DNA of 64,000 nucleotides, from contig CALUYO010000003.1 of the NCBI GenBank assembly GCA_944325005.1, positions 1 through 64,000 on the forward strand, in the 5' to 3' direction. The position numbers were made by a program, and so were the translations under genes. Below are positions 35,716 through 44,955 of this stretch, one piece after another. This DNA comes from Candidatus Gastranaerophilales bacterium. GTDB lineage: Bacteria > Cyanobacteriota > Vampirovibrionia > Gastranaerophilales > Gastranaerophilaceae. The notes beneath the pieces were generated by a model. That model searched no databases, was not told the DNA's origin, and saw nothing but the letters and a program-made list of their open reading frames with translations. Within the stretch, counting starts at the first letter, position 1, and each line of letters begins with the position of its first letter.

Positions 35716-36387
35716 TTAATTAGCTTCTTTTAAGACAACAATTGTATCTTCTATTTCTGTTTTTAAATATTCAAGCTGCTGGGTTATAATATTATCATTA
35801 TACAGGTAACCGGCTCCGCTGTATGCAAGATAAGGACGGTACTTTTCGGCTTCTGCACGTAATGTAGCAACTGATTTTGTATGGGTGCTCAGTTCTAAAA
35901 GCTTCTTAAATGATATATAACTGCTCTCCGGCATACCTTCATATTTGTCCTTTAAATATTCTACACTCTTATTGAAAAAAAATGCTTTTGCATTAAATCT
36001 TTGTACATTATCATTATTCTCTATGCATAAAAGCAGATTTTCAAGCTGGGGTAAAAGCTCATTTATATCGTTTAAATAAGGAGATGTTTTATCCTGTTTT
36101 AAAATTATATTAACAAATGTGGGGTTATCCCGTGGTACAGGTTTAATTTCTTCTGCTGAGTTAAAATCTTTTGTTTTTTCAAAAACAGGCATTGTACTCT
36201 GTGGCTCTGATGTTTTGAATCCCTTGGTTAAATCCGGTAATTTACCGACATATCCGTTTCCTGCAGGTTCCACTTCAACTTCTGTCGGAGTTGTATTTTG
36301 TGTTTTATCTTTTTTCCACCAGCCCCAGCCAAAACAGCTTGTACTGCTTAGTATTATTGCTAAACATAAAACGGTTAACTTTTTCAT
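35716..36387 (-). CDS. exported hypothetical protein
   Basis: A 223-residue protein with a signal peptide (hydrophobic residues 3-17, then STSCFG). The Cys is not in a clean lipobox, so a lipoprotein is possible but unproven. GWGWWKKDK follows the signal, then a Pro/Thr/Glu-rich linker to about residue 90 and a helical C-terminal domain (about 95-223) without a family I know. No SD is present; TATAAT lies exactly 6 nt upstream of the ATG, a leaderless candidate. Periplasmic or outer-membrane location is inferred. Confidence 0.7.
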   Translation of the reverse strand: MKKLTVLCLAIILSSTSCFGWGWWKKDKTQNTTPTEVEVEPAGNGYVGKLPDLTKGFKTSEPQSTMPVFEKTKDFNSAEEIKPVPRDNPTFVNIILKQDKTSPYLNDINELLPQLENLLLCIENNDNVQRFNAKAFFFNKSVEYLKDKYEGMPESSYISFKKLLELSTHTKSVATLRAEAEKYRPYLAYSGAGYLYNDNIITQQLEYLKTEIEDTIVVLKEAN

Positions 36388-36433
36388 AGTTTAATTATAA
36401 TGAATTTTTGAAAAAAATCATCGTTTGTTTAAT

Positions 36434-37072
36434 TTATTCAACAGGTACCTTTTCAATTTTATGCTTAAATCCGAATATGTGCCATTTTTTATGTACGGGG
36501 CATAAAACGTTGTTTTGTTCTCCGTAATACATTTTTTCTCCAAATGGACGTAATTTCGGGTCGCGTTTGTAGAATGCTTTATGTTTCATACAATATTTAA
36601 TTTCTTTTTTTTCCATTTTTCTTATGGTATTGTATTTTGATTTTTGTTCTGAATTGAGAATTGATTTAAATTCTTTATCGTATTTTTCACCTGTTTTTTG
36701 CATACATTTTTCAATATTTTTAACAACTTTTTCCTGTTTTTTTACGGCTTGTTCTGATGCACCGCTATGGGCGCACATTTTTGACAGAACATATTTTTCC
36801 TGTTCATACTGTTTGAAAAGTCCATCTAATTCATCATACCTTTTTTTATCTATAACATCTTTACATTTTTGCTGATCGTTTGAAAGATTTAAGACGTTAT
36901 ATAATGTTGCCCTTTCGTTATACATTGATTTCATTAGTTCAAGACACTTTGTATTTTTGGAACAACCGCAATCAGGTCTTTGATTTTCTGCAAAGACTGT
37001 AGTTTCCTGAGCTGATACGGAACAGTTTAAAAGTGTTATAATTATGCTGAATATAAATAAAAATTTTTTCAT
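36434..37072 (-). CDS. exported Cys/Lys-rich protein, possibly Spy/CpxP-like
   Basis: A 212-residue protein with a signal peptide (about 1-21, ending VSAQ). The mature part is highly helical and basic. Two segments, LNLSNDQQKCKDVI and ILNSEQKSKYNTIRKM, resemble the LTxxQ motifs of Spy/CpxP periplasmic chaperones, spaced about 100 residues apart. Several cysteines (CGCSKNTKC near the mature N-terminus; CMKHKAF; CPVHKKWH near the end) could form disulfides or bind metal. SD GAGAG. The Spy link is weak and based on motif likeness only. Confidence 0.65.
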   Translation of the reverse strand: MKKFLFIFSIIITLLNCSVSAQETTVFAENQRPDCGCSKNTKCLELMKSMYNERATLYNVLNLSNDQQKCKDVIDKKRYDELDGLFKQYEQEKYVLSKMCAHSGASEQAVKKQEKVVKNIEKCMQKTGEKYDKEFKSILNSEQKSKYNTIRKMEKKEIKYCMKHKAFYKRDPKLRPFGEKMYYGEQNNVLCPVHKKWHIFGFKHKIEKVPVE

Positions 37073-37147
37073 TAATTCTCTCTCTTTCTGTAAAAAATTA
37101 TCTCATAATGTTTATCTTTATTCAATATTTTGTAGTACACTTTTTTT

Positions 37148-37510
37148 ATGGAAGTAATGAATTTAAGAAATTATGCCTATATAGGTGATGCTGTCTGGGA
37201 ATTATTTATAAGAGAAAAAACAACTAAGTTAACTGAAAATTCTAAAAAATTGCATAAAATAACAACGGATAATGTTAAAGCTTCTTTTCAGGCGGAATTA
37301 TTTCATATTCTTGAAGATTATCTTACTGATACTGAAAAAGATATTGCGCGTCGTGCAAGAAATCTTTCTATCCCTGTGGGCAGAAGGCAAATTCAGGCTG
37401 TATATCGTCAGGCAACAGCTTTTGAAGCATTAATCGGTTTCTGGTTTATCCATCAAAAAGACCGTTTAGATACTGTTACAAGCTTATTAGAAAAATATTT
37501 GATATTTTAA
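37148..37510 (+). CDS. mrnC: mini-ribonuclease III
   Basis: A 120-residue RNase III domain without a double-stranded-RNA-binding domain. The catalytic signature is YIGDAVWELFIRE (metal-binding Asp), with ARRARN and the ATAFEALIGFWFI helix carrying the second acidic residue. MrnC trims the 23S rRNA precursor in Firmicutes and cyanobacteria as a homodimer. There is no SD; TACACT lies exactly 6 nt before the ATG, a leaderless candidate. The presence of mini-III rather than full RNase III fits a cyanobacterial-lineage or Gram-positive-like RNA machinery. Confidence 0.93.
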   Translation: MEVMNLRNYAYIGDAVWELFIREKTTKLTENSKKLHKITTDNVKASFQAELFHILEDYLTDTEKDIARRARNLSIPVGRRQIQAVYRQATAFEALIGFWFIHQKDRLDTVTSLLEKYLIF

Positions 37511-37595
37511 AAATTAAAAAAAAACATTTAACCGGAGGATATTAATTTTTTAATTTACATGTATAGTATATAAATGTAAAACTTGGAGGTTTTTT

Positions 37596-38159
37596 ATGAA
37601 AAGAGATTATCAGGAATTAATTAACAATTATCAAGGCGGAGATTTGGATTTGTCAGGCTGTGAAATTAAAAACCTGGAATTAGGTCATATTGAAGGCAGC
37701 TTGAATTTATCAAAATGTGTTATCGGAAAACTTTCTATCGGCTGGGTATCTAATACATTGAATATGTCCGGCGCTGATATTAAAAAAATTGAAACTCCGA
37801 TTGATGCAAATTCTGTAAATATGTCCGGTGCTAAAATAGGTAAATTACCAGAACATATTTGGACAGACAGTTTGAATATGGAAAGATGTAATATTGAAAA
37901 GTTGAATACAGATATTAGAACAAATGTATTTAATATTAAAGGAACAAAAATTACATCATTACCAAAGAATTTGAAAGTACATAAATTGATTACAGATTCA
38001 AAGTCAGCTAAAAATCTTTCATTATTAACACTAAAACAGTGTGATGAACTTGTAATGGATGATTGTGTATATTTTGAACAGAGAGACCTTGTAGAAAATT
38101 ACAACTTTTCAAATGTAATTTCATCTTCAAATGAAATGGAAATGGTTTGTTCAGTATAA
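37596..38159 (+). CDS. short repeat protein with leucine-rich, solenoid-like pattern
   Basis: A 187-residue protein. Residues about 13-130 contain about five to six imperfect repeats of the type LNMSG.[DK]I.K[LI]....[IL]..., a short solenoid resembling leucine-rich or pentapeptide-like beta-helices. The C-terminal 50 residues lack repeats (CDELVMDDCVYFEQ). No signal peptide or membrane helix, so it is probably a cytosolic binding protein. A strong SD (GGAGG) precedes the start and a terminator follows. Function unknown. Confidence 0.75.
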   Translation: MKRDYQELINNYQGGDLDLSGCEIKNLELGHIEGSLNLSKCVIGKLSIGWVSNTLNMSGADIKKIETPIDANSVNMSGAKIGKLPEHIWTDSLNMERCNIEKLNTDIRTNVFNIKGTKITSLPKNLKVHKLITDSKSAKNLSLLTLKQCDELVMDDCVYFEQRDLVENYNFSNVISSSNEMEMVCSV

Positions 38160-38188
38160 CATAACAAAATAATTTTCATATTATAATG

Positions 38189-38221
38189 CGGCTTATGGGT
38201 TTATACCGTAGGCCGTTTTTT
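38189..38221 (+). terminator. terminator of the repeat-protein gene
   Basis: CGGCTTATGG (38189-38198) pairs with CCGTAGGCCG (38206-38215), with two G:U pairs, followed by TTTTTT. Confidence 0.85.
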
Positions 38222-38227
38222 AATCTT

Positions 38228-38389
38228 TTAAAATCTCAACGGATAATTTTTGGGTATTTTCTGTCCTTCATAAAATAAAAAGTAAAATTTATGATACTTT
38301 ACATTCCCATTGTGATATGTCTTAGCACTAACATTTATAATATTTAATTTTAACACAGCATTTTTTACAGCTCTGGGTATATTTATCAT
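38228..38389 (-). CDS. possible small protein (53 residues)
   Basis: An open frame of 53 codons that looks protein-like (VLKLNIINVSAKTYHNG, then HKFYFLFYEGQKIPKNYPL). No convincing SD. It lies divergent from the XRE remnant and just inside the edge of the accessory region, so it may itself be a fragment. No family recognised. Confidence 0.3.
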   Translation of the reverse strand: MINIPRAVKNAVLKLNIINVSAKTYHNGNVKYHKFYFLFYEGQKIPKNYPLRF

Positions 38390-38410
38390 AATCACAATCT
38401 ATTAATTTTA

Positions 38411-38602
38411 TGTCGGAAATTTGGGAGTAGGATAAGTGAACTTCGTCAAAATGCCGGTATGACTCAAGAAGAACTTGCTTTTAGGGCTAATATTTCTCCA
38501 AGTTATATGAGTGCTGTGGAACGTAGTATTACAGATACCACAATTTCTACTGCTAAAAGATTATCTAAAGGGCTTGGCGTAAATATAATGGACTTATTTT
38601 AA
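38411..38602 (+). pseudogene. XRE-family regulator remnant lacking a start
   Basis: The frame reads SRISELRQNAGMTQEELAF, SPSYMSAVERSITDTTIS and KRLSKGLGVNIMDLF, a complete Cro/cI-type HTH close to the short cyanobacterial/Firmicute 'SPSYMSAVER' regulators. No ATG, GTG or TTG lies at a sensible N-terminal place in this frame; an ATG 1 nt upstream of it (38410) is out of frame and reaches a stop after six codons. Either the N-terminus is frameshifted or translation starts at an unusual codon. It marks the left edge of the island. Confidence 0.6.
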
Positions 38603-38689
38603 ATTCTGAAATAAATAATAGAAAAAACTACTTTACAAAAAAAAATCAGCATGTAAAATAAATATTGTGACAATTAAAGAAACACTTAT

Positions 38690-38762
38690 GGGGGTTTAGC
38701 TCAGCTGGTAGAGCACCTGCTTTGCACGCAGGGGGTCAGGAGTTCGAATCTCCTAACCTCCA
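38690..38762 (+). tRNA. tRNA-Ala (anticodon TGC)
   Basis: Acceptor GGGGGTT/AACCTCC with the G3:U70 wobble pair that defines tRNA-Ala, D-arm GCTCAGCTGGTAGAGC, anticodon stem CCTGC/GCAGG with loop TTTGCAC (anticodon TGC), T-arm AGTTCGAATCTC, discriminator A. No encoded CCA. Confidence 0.96.
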
Positions 38763-38768
38763 AAATTT

Positions 38769-38793
38769 AAAGAGCCGAAAAGGCTCTTTTTTT
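38769..38793 (+). terminator. terminator after tRNA-Ala(TGC)
   Basis: AAAGAGCC pairs with GGCTCTTT around a GAAAA-type loop, then a T-run. Confidence 0.9.
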
Positions 38794-38888
38794 AGTAGTC
38801 TCTTATACAATAAGGAATAGATTAAAAATAACATTGATGATAATTTAATATTATTAAATTAATGTTAAACAAGTGAAAGGATTAAACA

Positions 38889-39232
38889 TTGAAAAATAAA
38901 GATTTAATAATAAAAGAAGTAATGAGCAAAATGAAATATTATCTACAAAAAATAATACTCTTAAACCTATTATTCTTGAAGAAGAAGGTTATGAGGAGTT
39001 ACTAAAATATAATGAAGATGTTCAAAATAAGATAAAAAGATATGTCGCAGCGATAAATTTTGTAATTAATGCTGGAAAAGGTAATTTAAAGCGTGTGGTA
39101 GAATTATTTAATGAAACTTCAGGCCTAAAACGTGTTCCACAAAAATCATTAGGGTATTTTGGTATTATAAACTTTGTTAAAATATATCGAAATCTAATAG
39201 AGCAGTCAGAAGAAAAATACTATATCCGTTAG
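38889..39232 (+). pseudogene. frameshifted small gene (about 115 residues)
   Basis: A TTG (38889) after AAGGA opens the frame MKNKDLIIKEVMSKM. The protein-like continuation (NEILSTKNNTLKPIILEEEG, then YVAAINFVINAGKGNLKRVV, SLGYFGIINFVKIYRN) is in the -1 frame and ends at TAG 39230-39232. The switch lies near GCAAAATG (about 38926-38933). A one-base indel, or less likely -1 slippage on AAAA, would join the two. Fully AT-rich, like the island that follows. No family recognised. Confidence 0.5.
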
Positions 39233-39251
39233 AAAATTTAAAGCTTCTAAA

Positions 39252-39277
39252 ATGAGCCCTAAGGGGTTCATTTTTTT
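39252..39277 (+). terminator. terminator after the frameshifted gene
   Basis: ATGAGCCC (39252-39259) pairs with GGGTTCAT (39264-39271, one G:U) followed by TTTTTT. Confidence 0.8.
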
Positions 39278-39554
39278 ATTTTGACATAAAACTATATAAA
39301 TTTAATTTTTTAACCCTTAATGGCGAAGTTGAACACTTTTTGAACACTATTAAAATCGGGGTTGAATATTACCTTCCGGATAATTTATAAAATATGCATT
39401 TAAAGTATCAGAATCTTGCCTAAGATTATGAATAATATGAGTAATATTAATAACAAAGTGTAACAATTTCTTAAAATTTTGAAATCAAAAGATTTTGTTG
39501 TATTATAAAGCCATACATTGCAAATAAAAATCTATGACATTGCAAGGAAAATTT
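39278..39554. other. AT-rich intergenic leader of the methyltransferase operon
   Basis: No gene is visible. It contains a direct repeat TTGAACACT TTTTGAACACT (about 39328-39347) and TTGTTGTATTATAAAGCC (about 39496-39512), whose TATTAT may be the -10 for the methyltransferase genes. Confidence 0.4.
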
Positions 39555-40787
39555 ATGATAGTACAAGAATTTAAAAAAAAAATAATTCCTGATATTGAAA
39601 TCTATGAATTAGGTGATGTTTATGAAAAATATGAAGAATTGATTAAAAAAAGTAAAATACTTGACTTTTCTCCAATAGTCCAAGTTTGGACATCTTCTGC
39701 ATCAACTAAGGTTTTATCTTATTACTCACATGGGATATTTAGATATTTTGGTAAATTTCCATCTGTAGTTGCAAGACACTTAATAAACACATATACATCT
39801 GAAAATGATTTTGTAATTGATCCAATGTGTGGAAGTGGTACAACTGCATTAGAAGCTCTATTATTAAATAGAGAAGCTTTATGTTCGGATATTAATCCAT
39901 TATCAACTTTAATTAGTAAAGTAAAAATTACCAAAATTAACAAAAATATTGCATTAAAATATTTAAAAAAAATAAAAAATTATGTAAATGAAAACACTTG
40001 TACAAATATAGAAAATTTAATAGGTCTAAAAAATCCAGAACACTGGTTTTTAAAAGAAACTATGATATCTTTAACAAATATCAAAACAGCAATAAAAAAT
40101 ATTGATATGGAATCAATTTACAAAGATTTATTTCGGGTTGCTTTTTTATCAATAGTAAGAAGAGTTTCGACGGCTACAACACAGCAAGGTAGATTATTTC
40201 TTGATATTGAAACTGCAGAAAAAGATGCTTTTCCTTTTTTTGAAAAAAAATCATTAGATATGATAGATTCTTTAGCATTAATCCCAGAAAATATTAATAT
40301 AGAGATCAAACAAGAATCTGCGTTGTCTATCAAAAATAACAAAAAAGCAAAGCTTATTATTTGTCATCCGCCATATTTCAATTCATATAAATATAGTGGA
40401 ATAAATTCATTAGAACTTGCTTGGTTTGGTGAAAATCATGCAAATGTGAGAAAAAATGAAGTAAGAGAATTTTTTAAAGTTGGGAAACCGGAAAAAGTTG
40501 ATGCATACATTGAAGATATGGTAAAAGTTTTATTTAATCTTCAAAATTTATTAGAAGATGAGGGTCGACTTGCACTAATGATTGGAGATACAATAATAAG
40601 AGGAAATTATATACCTGTTACCCAAATGTTAATTGATAAAGTATCAAATAATTATGATGTAGAAATCTCTGCACTAAGAATACCAAAGTTTACAGAAGCA
40701 TCTTGGGTTGCAAGTCAGCGAAGAAAATCTGGTAATGTGGGAATTAATTTATGCGATCTGATTGTAATATTGAAGAAAAAGAATTAA
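39555..40787 (+). CDS. DNA methyltransferase (amino-MTase, restriction-modification)
   Basis: A 410-residue SAM-dependent DNA methyltransferase. Motif X-like FGKFPSVVARHLI precedes motif I (DPMCGSGTT, residues 89-97) and SDINPLS (motif II); motif IV is CHPPYF (270-275) instead of the common DPPY/SPPY. This type of motif IV and order is that of N6-adenine or N4-cytosine enzymes. Start chosen at ATG 39555, preceded by AAGGAAA. It overlaps the second methyltransferase gene by 37 nt, implying coupled translation. Codon use is strongly AT-biased, suggesting horizontal transfer. It should protect the host from the nucleases at 42653-44742. Confidence 0.85.
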   Translation: MIVQEFKKKIIPDIEIYELGDVYEKYEELIKKSKILDFSPIVQVWTSSASTKVLSYYSHGIFRYFGKFPSVVARHLINTYTSENDFVIDPMCGSGTTALEALLLNREALCSDINPLSTLISKVKITKINKNIALKYLKKIKNYVNENTCTNIENLIGLKNPEHWFLKETMISLTNIKTAIKNIDMESIYKDLFRVAFLSIVRRVSTATTQQGRLFLDIETAEKDAFPFFEKKSLDMIDSLALIPENINIEIKQESALSIKNNKKAKLIICHPPYFNSYKYSGINSLELAWFGENHANVRKNEVREFFKVGKPEKVDAYIEDMVKVLFNLQNLLEDEGRLALMIGDTIIRGNYIPVTQMLIDKVSNNYDVEISALRIPKFTEASWVASQRRKSGNVGINLCDLIVILKKKN

Positions 40788-42661
40788 ACTCAATTGATTT
40801 AATAGCTATGACTCATCCTGCTGAATATATAATACACAAGTATTGGGCAAGGAAGCCTCACAATATATTAGCATCATATATAAAAAAATATTTTTCACCA
40901 AATGATATTATCGTTGACCCATTTGTTGGTAGTGGAGTATTTTTAGCAGAGGCAAAAAAACAAAATTGTGAAACATACGGTTTTGATATAAACCCTATTG
41001 CTGCACTATTATCTGACGTAACGACAAACCCGCCTGATGCTAATGATTTAAGTCTTCAAATTTCTAGTTTAATTAACTATGCAAAAAACAAATATTCAGA
41101 TTTATATTTAATTCATAATAAAAAAATTAGATATTTAACACATTATATTATTACTAAATGTCCTTCGTGTGGTAAAGAATATTGTGTTAATGATGCATTA
41201 AAAAAGGGGAATTTTTACTATTGTGTAAACTGTAATTCCAAATTGTCATTTAATTTTGAAAATATGATTGGCACAAAAATATTTAAAATTACTGATATTG
41301 ATAACAAAGAGTATGTAAATGAGGATGCAGATTTTCGTAAGCAAAAATTATTATCAAATAATTGTTCTTATGATAAATGTTATAATAAAGAATTGGTTGT
41401 AAATAGACGAATTTTAGCCTTCCCTGGAATGTGTCATGCTGATTTATTTACAAATCGTGCGTATATGATTTTAACTGATTTATTTAAACAAGTTGAAAAT
41501 GTAGAAAATGTCTCAATAAAAAAATCATTACAGTTGTTTTTAACATCTTGTGTTGCACAATGTTCTAGATTAATCCCGAATCGTAATAACCTTAGGACAG
41601 GTGGACCAGCATGGACCATGCCTGGATTTTGGATAGCTCCTATACATTTAGAAACAAATCCCCTTATACACATGGAAGCAAGAGCTAAAAAATTTATAAA
41701 AGGAATCTCGGCATTAAATGAAAATTATAAAAATATAGATAAACATTCAGAAATATTCAATATTCCTATGCAAGAAGGAATGAATAAATTTAAAGATGAA
41801 ACAGTTTCTGGGATATTTTTTGATCCTCCATATGGGGATAATGTGCCATATATGGAGTTTTCTGCAGTTTGGAATAATTTTATAACAAATAAAATTGATT
41901 ATAGTAAAGAAATTATAGTTTCTGACAGAAAAGTTTTTAAAAGTGATTGGAATAAATATCAATGTGACATTGATAATGCCATACAATTATTTGCTAAAAA
42001 GCTCAAATCTTCGGGAAAAGTTATAATGACATTTAATAATATTAACCCTACAGCTTGGCAAATTATTATTAATGCTTTCAATAATAATTCATTATATTGT
42101 ATAAGTGCAAATTACCAAATTCCTGCAGTAATTTCAACAAAGTCGCAAATGGCATCAAATACAAGTTATATTGGAGATTTTTATTGTGTTTTCGCGAAAG
42201 ATAGAAATAAAAAATTAAATGATATAAATTTATTTGAACTGACGAATTTAGCCAAAAAAATAATCTTATGTAGAGGAACGAAAGCTCCTAAAAATTTAGT
42301 TTATCGAACTCTTATATTATTCTTATTAAGAAAAAATATTAACTCAAAGTTTTTTGCTTTGCTGGACGATGCAATAAAGCCTATAGCAACAAAAGATAAA
42401 GAATATTTTTATGTAAGACCTGAATGTAAAGATAATACAATAAAACCATTAAAACAAATTCTTATAGATACTGCTCAAAAAACATTGATGTCTGGAAAAC
42501 AAACAATTGAAGTTTTATTTAAAGAAATTTCAAGAAATACGACAGAAATAGGTACTCCTCCAATACAAGAAATAAAATTTTTGTTAAATGGTTACGTATT
42601 CTTTGACAATAAATATTGTTATCTTCAAACAACAAATGAAAACCAACTAAAATTATTTTAA
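40751..42661 (+). CDS. Zn-ribbon DNA methyltransferase (COG1743-like)
   Basis: A 636-residue DNA methyltransferase. HKYWARKPHNILASYI (about 29-44) and motif I DPFVGSGVF (56-64) are typical of the Zn-ribbon adenine-specific methylase group. A zinc ribbon is formed by C137, C140, C158 and C161. Motif IV is DPPYGDNVPYMEF (358-370). The C-terminal 200 residues may hold target recognition. A later in-frame ATG at 40808 (MTHPAEY) is an alternative start. It ends with a 9-nt convergent overlap on the nuclease gene. Confidence 0.83.
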   Translation: MRSDCNIEEKELNSIDLIAMTHPAEYIIHKYWARKPHNILASYIKKYFSPNDIIVDPFVGSGVFLAEAKKQNCETYGFDINPIAALLSDVTTNPPDANDLSLQISSLINYAKNKYSDLYLIHNKKIRYLTHYIITKCPSCGKEYCVNDALKKGNFYYCVNCNSKLSFNFENMIGTKIFKITDIDNKEYVNEDADFRKQKLLSNNCSYDKCYNKELVVNRRILAFPGMCHADLFTNRAYMILTDLFKQVENVENVSIKKSLQLFLTSCVAQCSRLIPNRNNLRTGGPAWTMPGFWIAPIHLETNPLIHMEARAKKFIKGISALNENYKNIDKHSEIFNIPMQEGMNKFKDETVSGIFFDPPYGDNVPYMEFSAVWNNFITNKIDYSKEIIVSDRKVFKSDWNKYQCDIDNAIQLFAKKLKSSGKVIMTFNNINPTAWQIIINAFNNNSLYCISANYQIPAVISTKSQMASNTSYIGDFYCVFAKDRNKKLNDINLFELTNLAKKIILCRGTKAPKNLVYRTLILFLLRKNINSKFFALLDDAIKPIATKDKEYFYVRPECKDNTIKPLKQILIDTAQKTLMSGKQTIEVLFKEISRNTTEIGTPPIQEIKFLLNGYVFFDNKYCYLQTTNENQLKLF

Positions 42662-43273
42662 AAGTTTAATATTCATACTATCACATATATAATTTTCGTA
42701 TAAATAATCAACTTTTTCAGAAAAGTTTTTAATTAACAAATAACATGTTAATTCTTCTTTTTGTTTTTGGGTAATAATATTAATAATCTTAGATTTATCA
42801 ATATTATTATAATGTTGCATTAATTCATAATAAGTTGTTATGACATTATCTATATCTTTTTGAGAATCAAAATCTTCGCATCCCCATAGCAATCCTAAGT
42901 ATACAGAATATCTTCGTCTCTGTTCTCCAAAAAATGAAGATTTGCAATTCTTTAACATATATGATATATCATTCACAACTTTTACAGATTTACTCGCTTG
43001 ATTTCCCTCAATAAGTTTATGCAAAGAATCTTTTGCTTCAATAATAAAAATCGATTGTAATATATCATTAATTAGAACAATATCTGGACGCTCTTCATTG
43101 GCTCCAAATCTATATATTTCTCCTTCAATGTTTTTATTATTTATACACTTCATAGATTTCCATGGACCAGCAGTTGGATTTGTAAAAGCAATATACCAAT
43201 CCTTAGATCTTTCGCATCTTATCTCAAATGCCCATCGAGCAATCTCTTCTGTTAATTTATATGTATATGTCAT
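42653..43273 (-). CDS. PD-(D/E)XK nuclease-like protein
   Basis: A 206-residue protein with a nuclease core: ERPDIVLIND places D64, and IFIIEAKDS places E79 and K81 (D...ExK). The N-terminal helix and C-terminal helical region have no known domain. It is probably one subunit of a restriction enzyme. Its ATG overlaps the stop of the preceding gene on the minus strand (ATGA), so the two are translated together; it runs convergently into methyltransferase 2. No match to a named endonuclease is recognised. Confidence 0.68.
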   Translation of the reverse strand: MTYTYKLTEEIARWAFEIRCERSKDWYIAFTNPTAGPWKSMKCINNKNIEGEIYRFGANEERPDIVLINDILQSIFIIEAKDSLHKLIEGNQASKSVKVVNDISYMLKNCKSSFFGEQRRRYSVYLGLLWGCEDFDSQKDIDNVITTYYELMQHYNNIDKSKIINIITQKQKEELTCYLLIKNFSEKVDYLYENYICDSMNIKLLK

Positions 43274-44742
43274 AAAATTTCTCCTTTACTCAAATTTACA
43301 GCAACTCCACCATGAAAAATAATAATATCAGTTAACTCTTTCATAAGAGTTAACCCTTTATTCATTCTTCTTGGATTTATTTGACTATGTACTTGATGTG
43401 GGAAATATGCTATTACGATTCTTTTCTTATTATCAAAATGTCCAAAAGCAGTTGCATATGCTGCTAATTGGCCAGTAAAAGGGTCTCCAAATACTCTTCC
43501 TAATGTTAAACTATTGCTGATATAAACAAAAACTGGGATATTATCTGGAAAATTAAATTTCCCTTTTAATCGGGGATATGCTATAGTTATTGATTTTTCT
43601 AAATCGCCCCATTGATCGTATAGATATACAATATTTTTGGCAGTTGTAATATGATGATTCCCATTTTTAGTTTTAGGAAAGTCTTCAACTTTCAATGAAA
43701 ATTTTGCTTCTGGCTGTAACGAGCTAGAGTTAAATTTATTTTTTTGAGCATTTATATATGATATTATTTGTGAAGTACAGCAAGGCTTACCTGATCCTGC
43801 ATTATTCGACAATGTGTATGCCTTCTTCTGAGTTACATCATTTTCTAATAATTCCATTAAACAATCGTATTTTAACAGTGGAGCTCCTTTTTGTTTATTT
43901 CTTATGTCAATTGGTAATTCAGATAAACAGGGCCAATGAAGAAAGTTTGTAATTTTTTCTTTATCTACTACAGTTTTATTTAAAATATAATTTGTAATTT
44001 CTTTAGCCGTATCTTTATTGTTAATCATATCAATATCTGGCATATAATCAACAATATTATCCCATTGTTTCGCTATAAAACTTAGCATATCCGAATATTG
44101 TTCACAAATTAAATCTTCCATGTCTGTATATTTAAATCTATCCATTACATAGTTTATAATTAATTTTGCAATTGACATAAATAACAAATTGAAGCCTTTT
44201 CCTGCAGAATAATTTTCTAAATTATTCTCATCGGAATAATGAACAACAAGACAAGGTGTAGTATTTAAAATAGACAATTTAATTGCTGCAACTATAGGCC
44301 ATATAGAATCTTTTCTAATTCCACCATCGCTATGTATACTATATTCACTTAAAAGATACCAATATGGAATTTTAAATCTTGAGCTACCATATTGTCGCTC
44401 ACATCTTTGCAACGCTTGATTACCTGTTGTTGTAGCTGCAGTTTCTTCTACTGCTAATATTAAATTATCTTTTTGTGCATCATATATAACAAAATCTGGT
44501 TTTCCCCATTCAATTAAATCATCAATTTTTTGAGGTCTATTATTCCAAGATTTATATGATCCATATACAACAAATTGAAATTTAATATCATTTTTTGTCA
44601 TTATAAAAAAAGGTTGGAACCCATGTAGATAGTCTTGCTGAACACTAAAGCCAAATTTTTTCATAATTAAAGCAATGTTTTCGCAACACCATTGTCCTTC
44701 ATGAAAGCTATCTGCCCAAATTTCAAGCTCTTTTATTGACAT
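43270..44742 (-). CDS. PD-(D/E)XK-like restriction enzyme subunit
   Basis: A 490-residue protein. The N-terminal 130 residues show a nuclease-like core: WGKPDFVIYD (D83) and LILAVEETAATTTGNQALQR, where the catalytic lysine place is Thr (E-E-T rather than E-x-K); variants of this type occur in restriction enzymes. The C-terminal half (about 280-490) is mixed alpha/beta and may bind DNA target or dimerise. AGGAG precedes the ATG. It forms a two-gene unit with the smaller nuclease-like gene (4-nt overlap) facing the two methyltransferases. Function as endonuclease is inferred from neighbourhood and motifs. Confidence 0.62.
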   Translation of the reverse strand: MSIKELEIWADSFHEGQWCCENIALIMKKFGFSVQQDYLHGFQPFFIMTKNDIKFQFVVYGSYKSWNNRPQKIDDLIEWGKPDFVIYDAQKDNLILAVEETAATTTGNQALQRCERQYGSSRFKIPYWYLLSEYSIHSDGGIRKDSIWPIVAAIKLSILNTTPCLVVHYSDENNLENYSAGKGFNLLFMSIAKLIINYVMDRFKYTDMEDLICEQYSDMLSFIAKQWDNIVDYMPDIDMINNKDTAKEITNYILNKTVVDKEKITNFLHWPCLSELPIDIRNKQKGAPLLKYDCLMELLENDVTQKKAYTLSNNAGSGKPCCTSQIISYINAQKNKFNSSSLQPEAKFSLKVEDFPKTKNGNHHITTAKNIVYLYDQWGDLEKSITIAYPRLKGKFNFPDNIPVFVYISNSLTLGRVFGDPFTGQLAAYATAFGHFDNKKRIVIAYFPHQVHSQINPRRMNKGLTLMKELTDIIIFHGGVAVNLSKGEIL

Positions 44743-44955
44743 ATTTCACTCCTTTTATATTAATTCTAACACAATTGAATTTTAGTGTGAAAATTTTTAA
44801 AAATTGATGTTACTTTTTCTGCTTTCTCATGTTAATTAACAACTTCTTGCGACAGTTGATTATTTGCATGCATTGAATTTACTTTTGAAAATTTAATTTT
44901 ACAGAATTTGAAAAAGCTCTGAAGAGTTTCAAAATATTGAATAAATTTATACTAG

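Noticed and set aside
36434-37072. Confident CpxP/Spy assignment
   Set aside because: Only two loose LTxxQ-like segments match and the cysteine pattern is unlike that family; kept as a weak suggestion.
38910-38950. Programmed -1 frameshift at GCAAAATG
   Set aside because: AAAA alone is a weak slippery site, and no downstream stimulatory hairpin is visible; decay or an indel is simpler.
39555-44742. BREX or DISARM system
   Set aside because: No PglZ phosphatase, helicase or DUF1998-type partner genes are present; only methyltransferases and nuclease-like genes.
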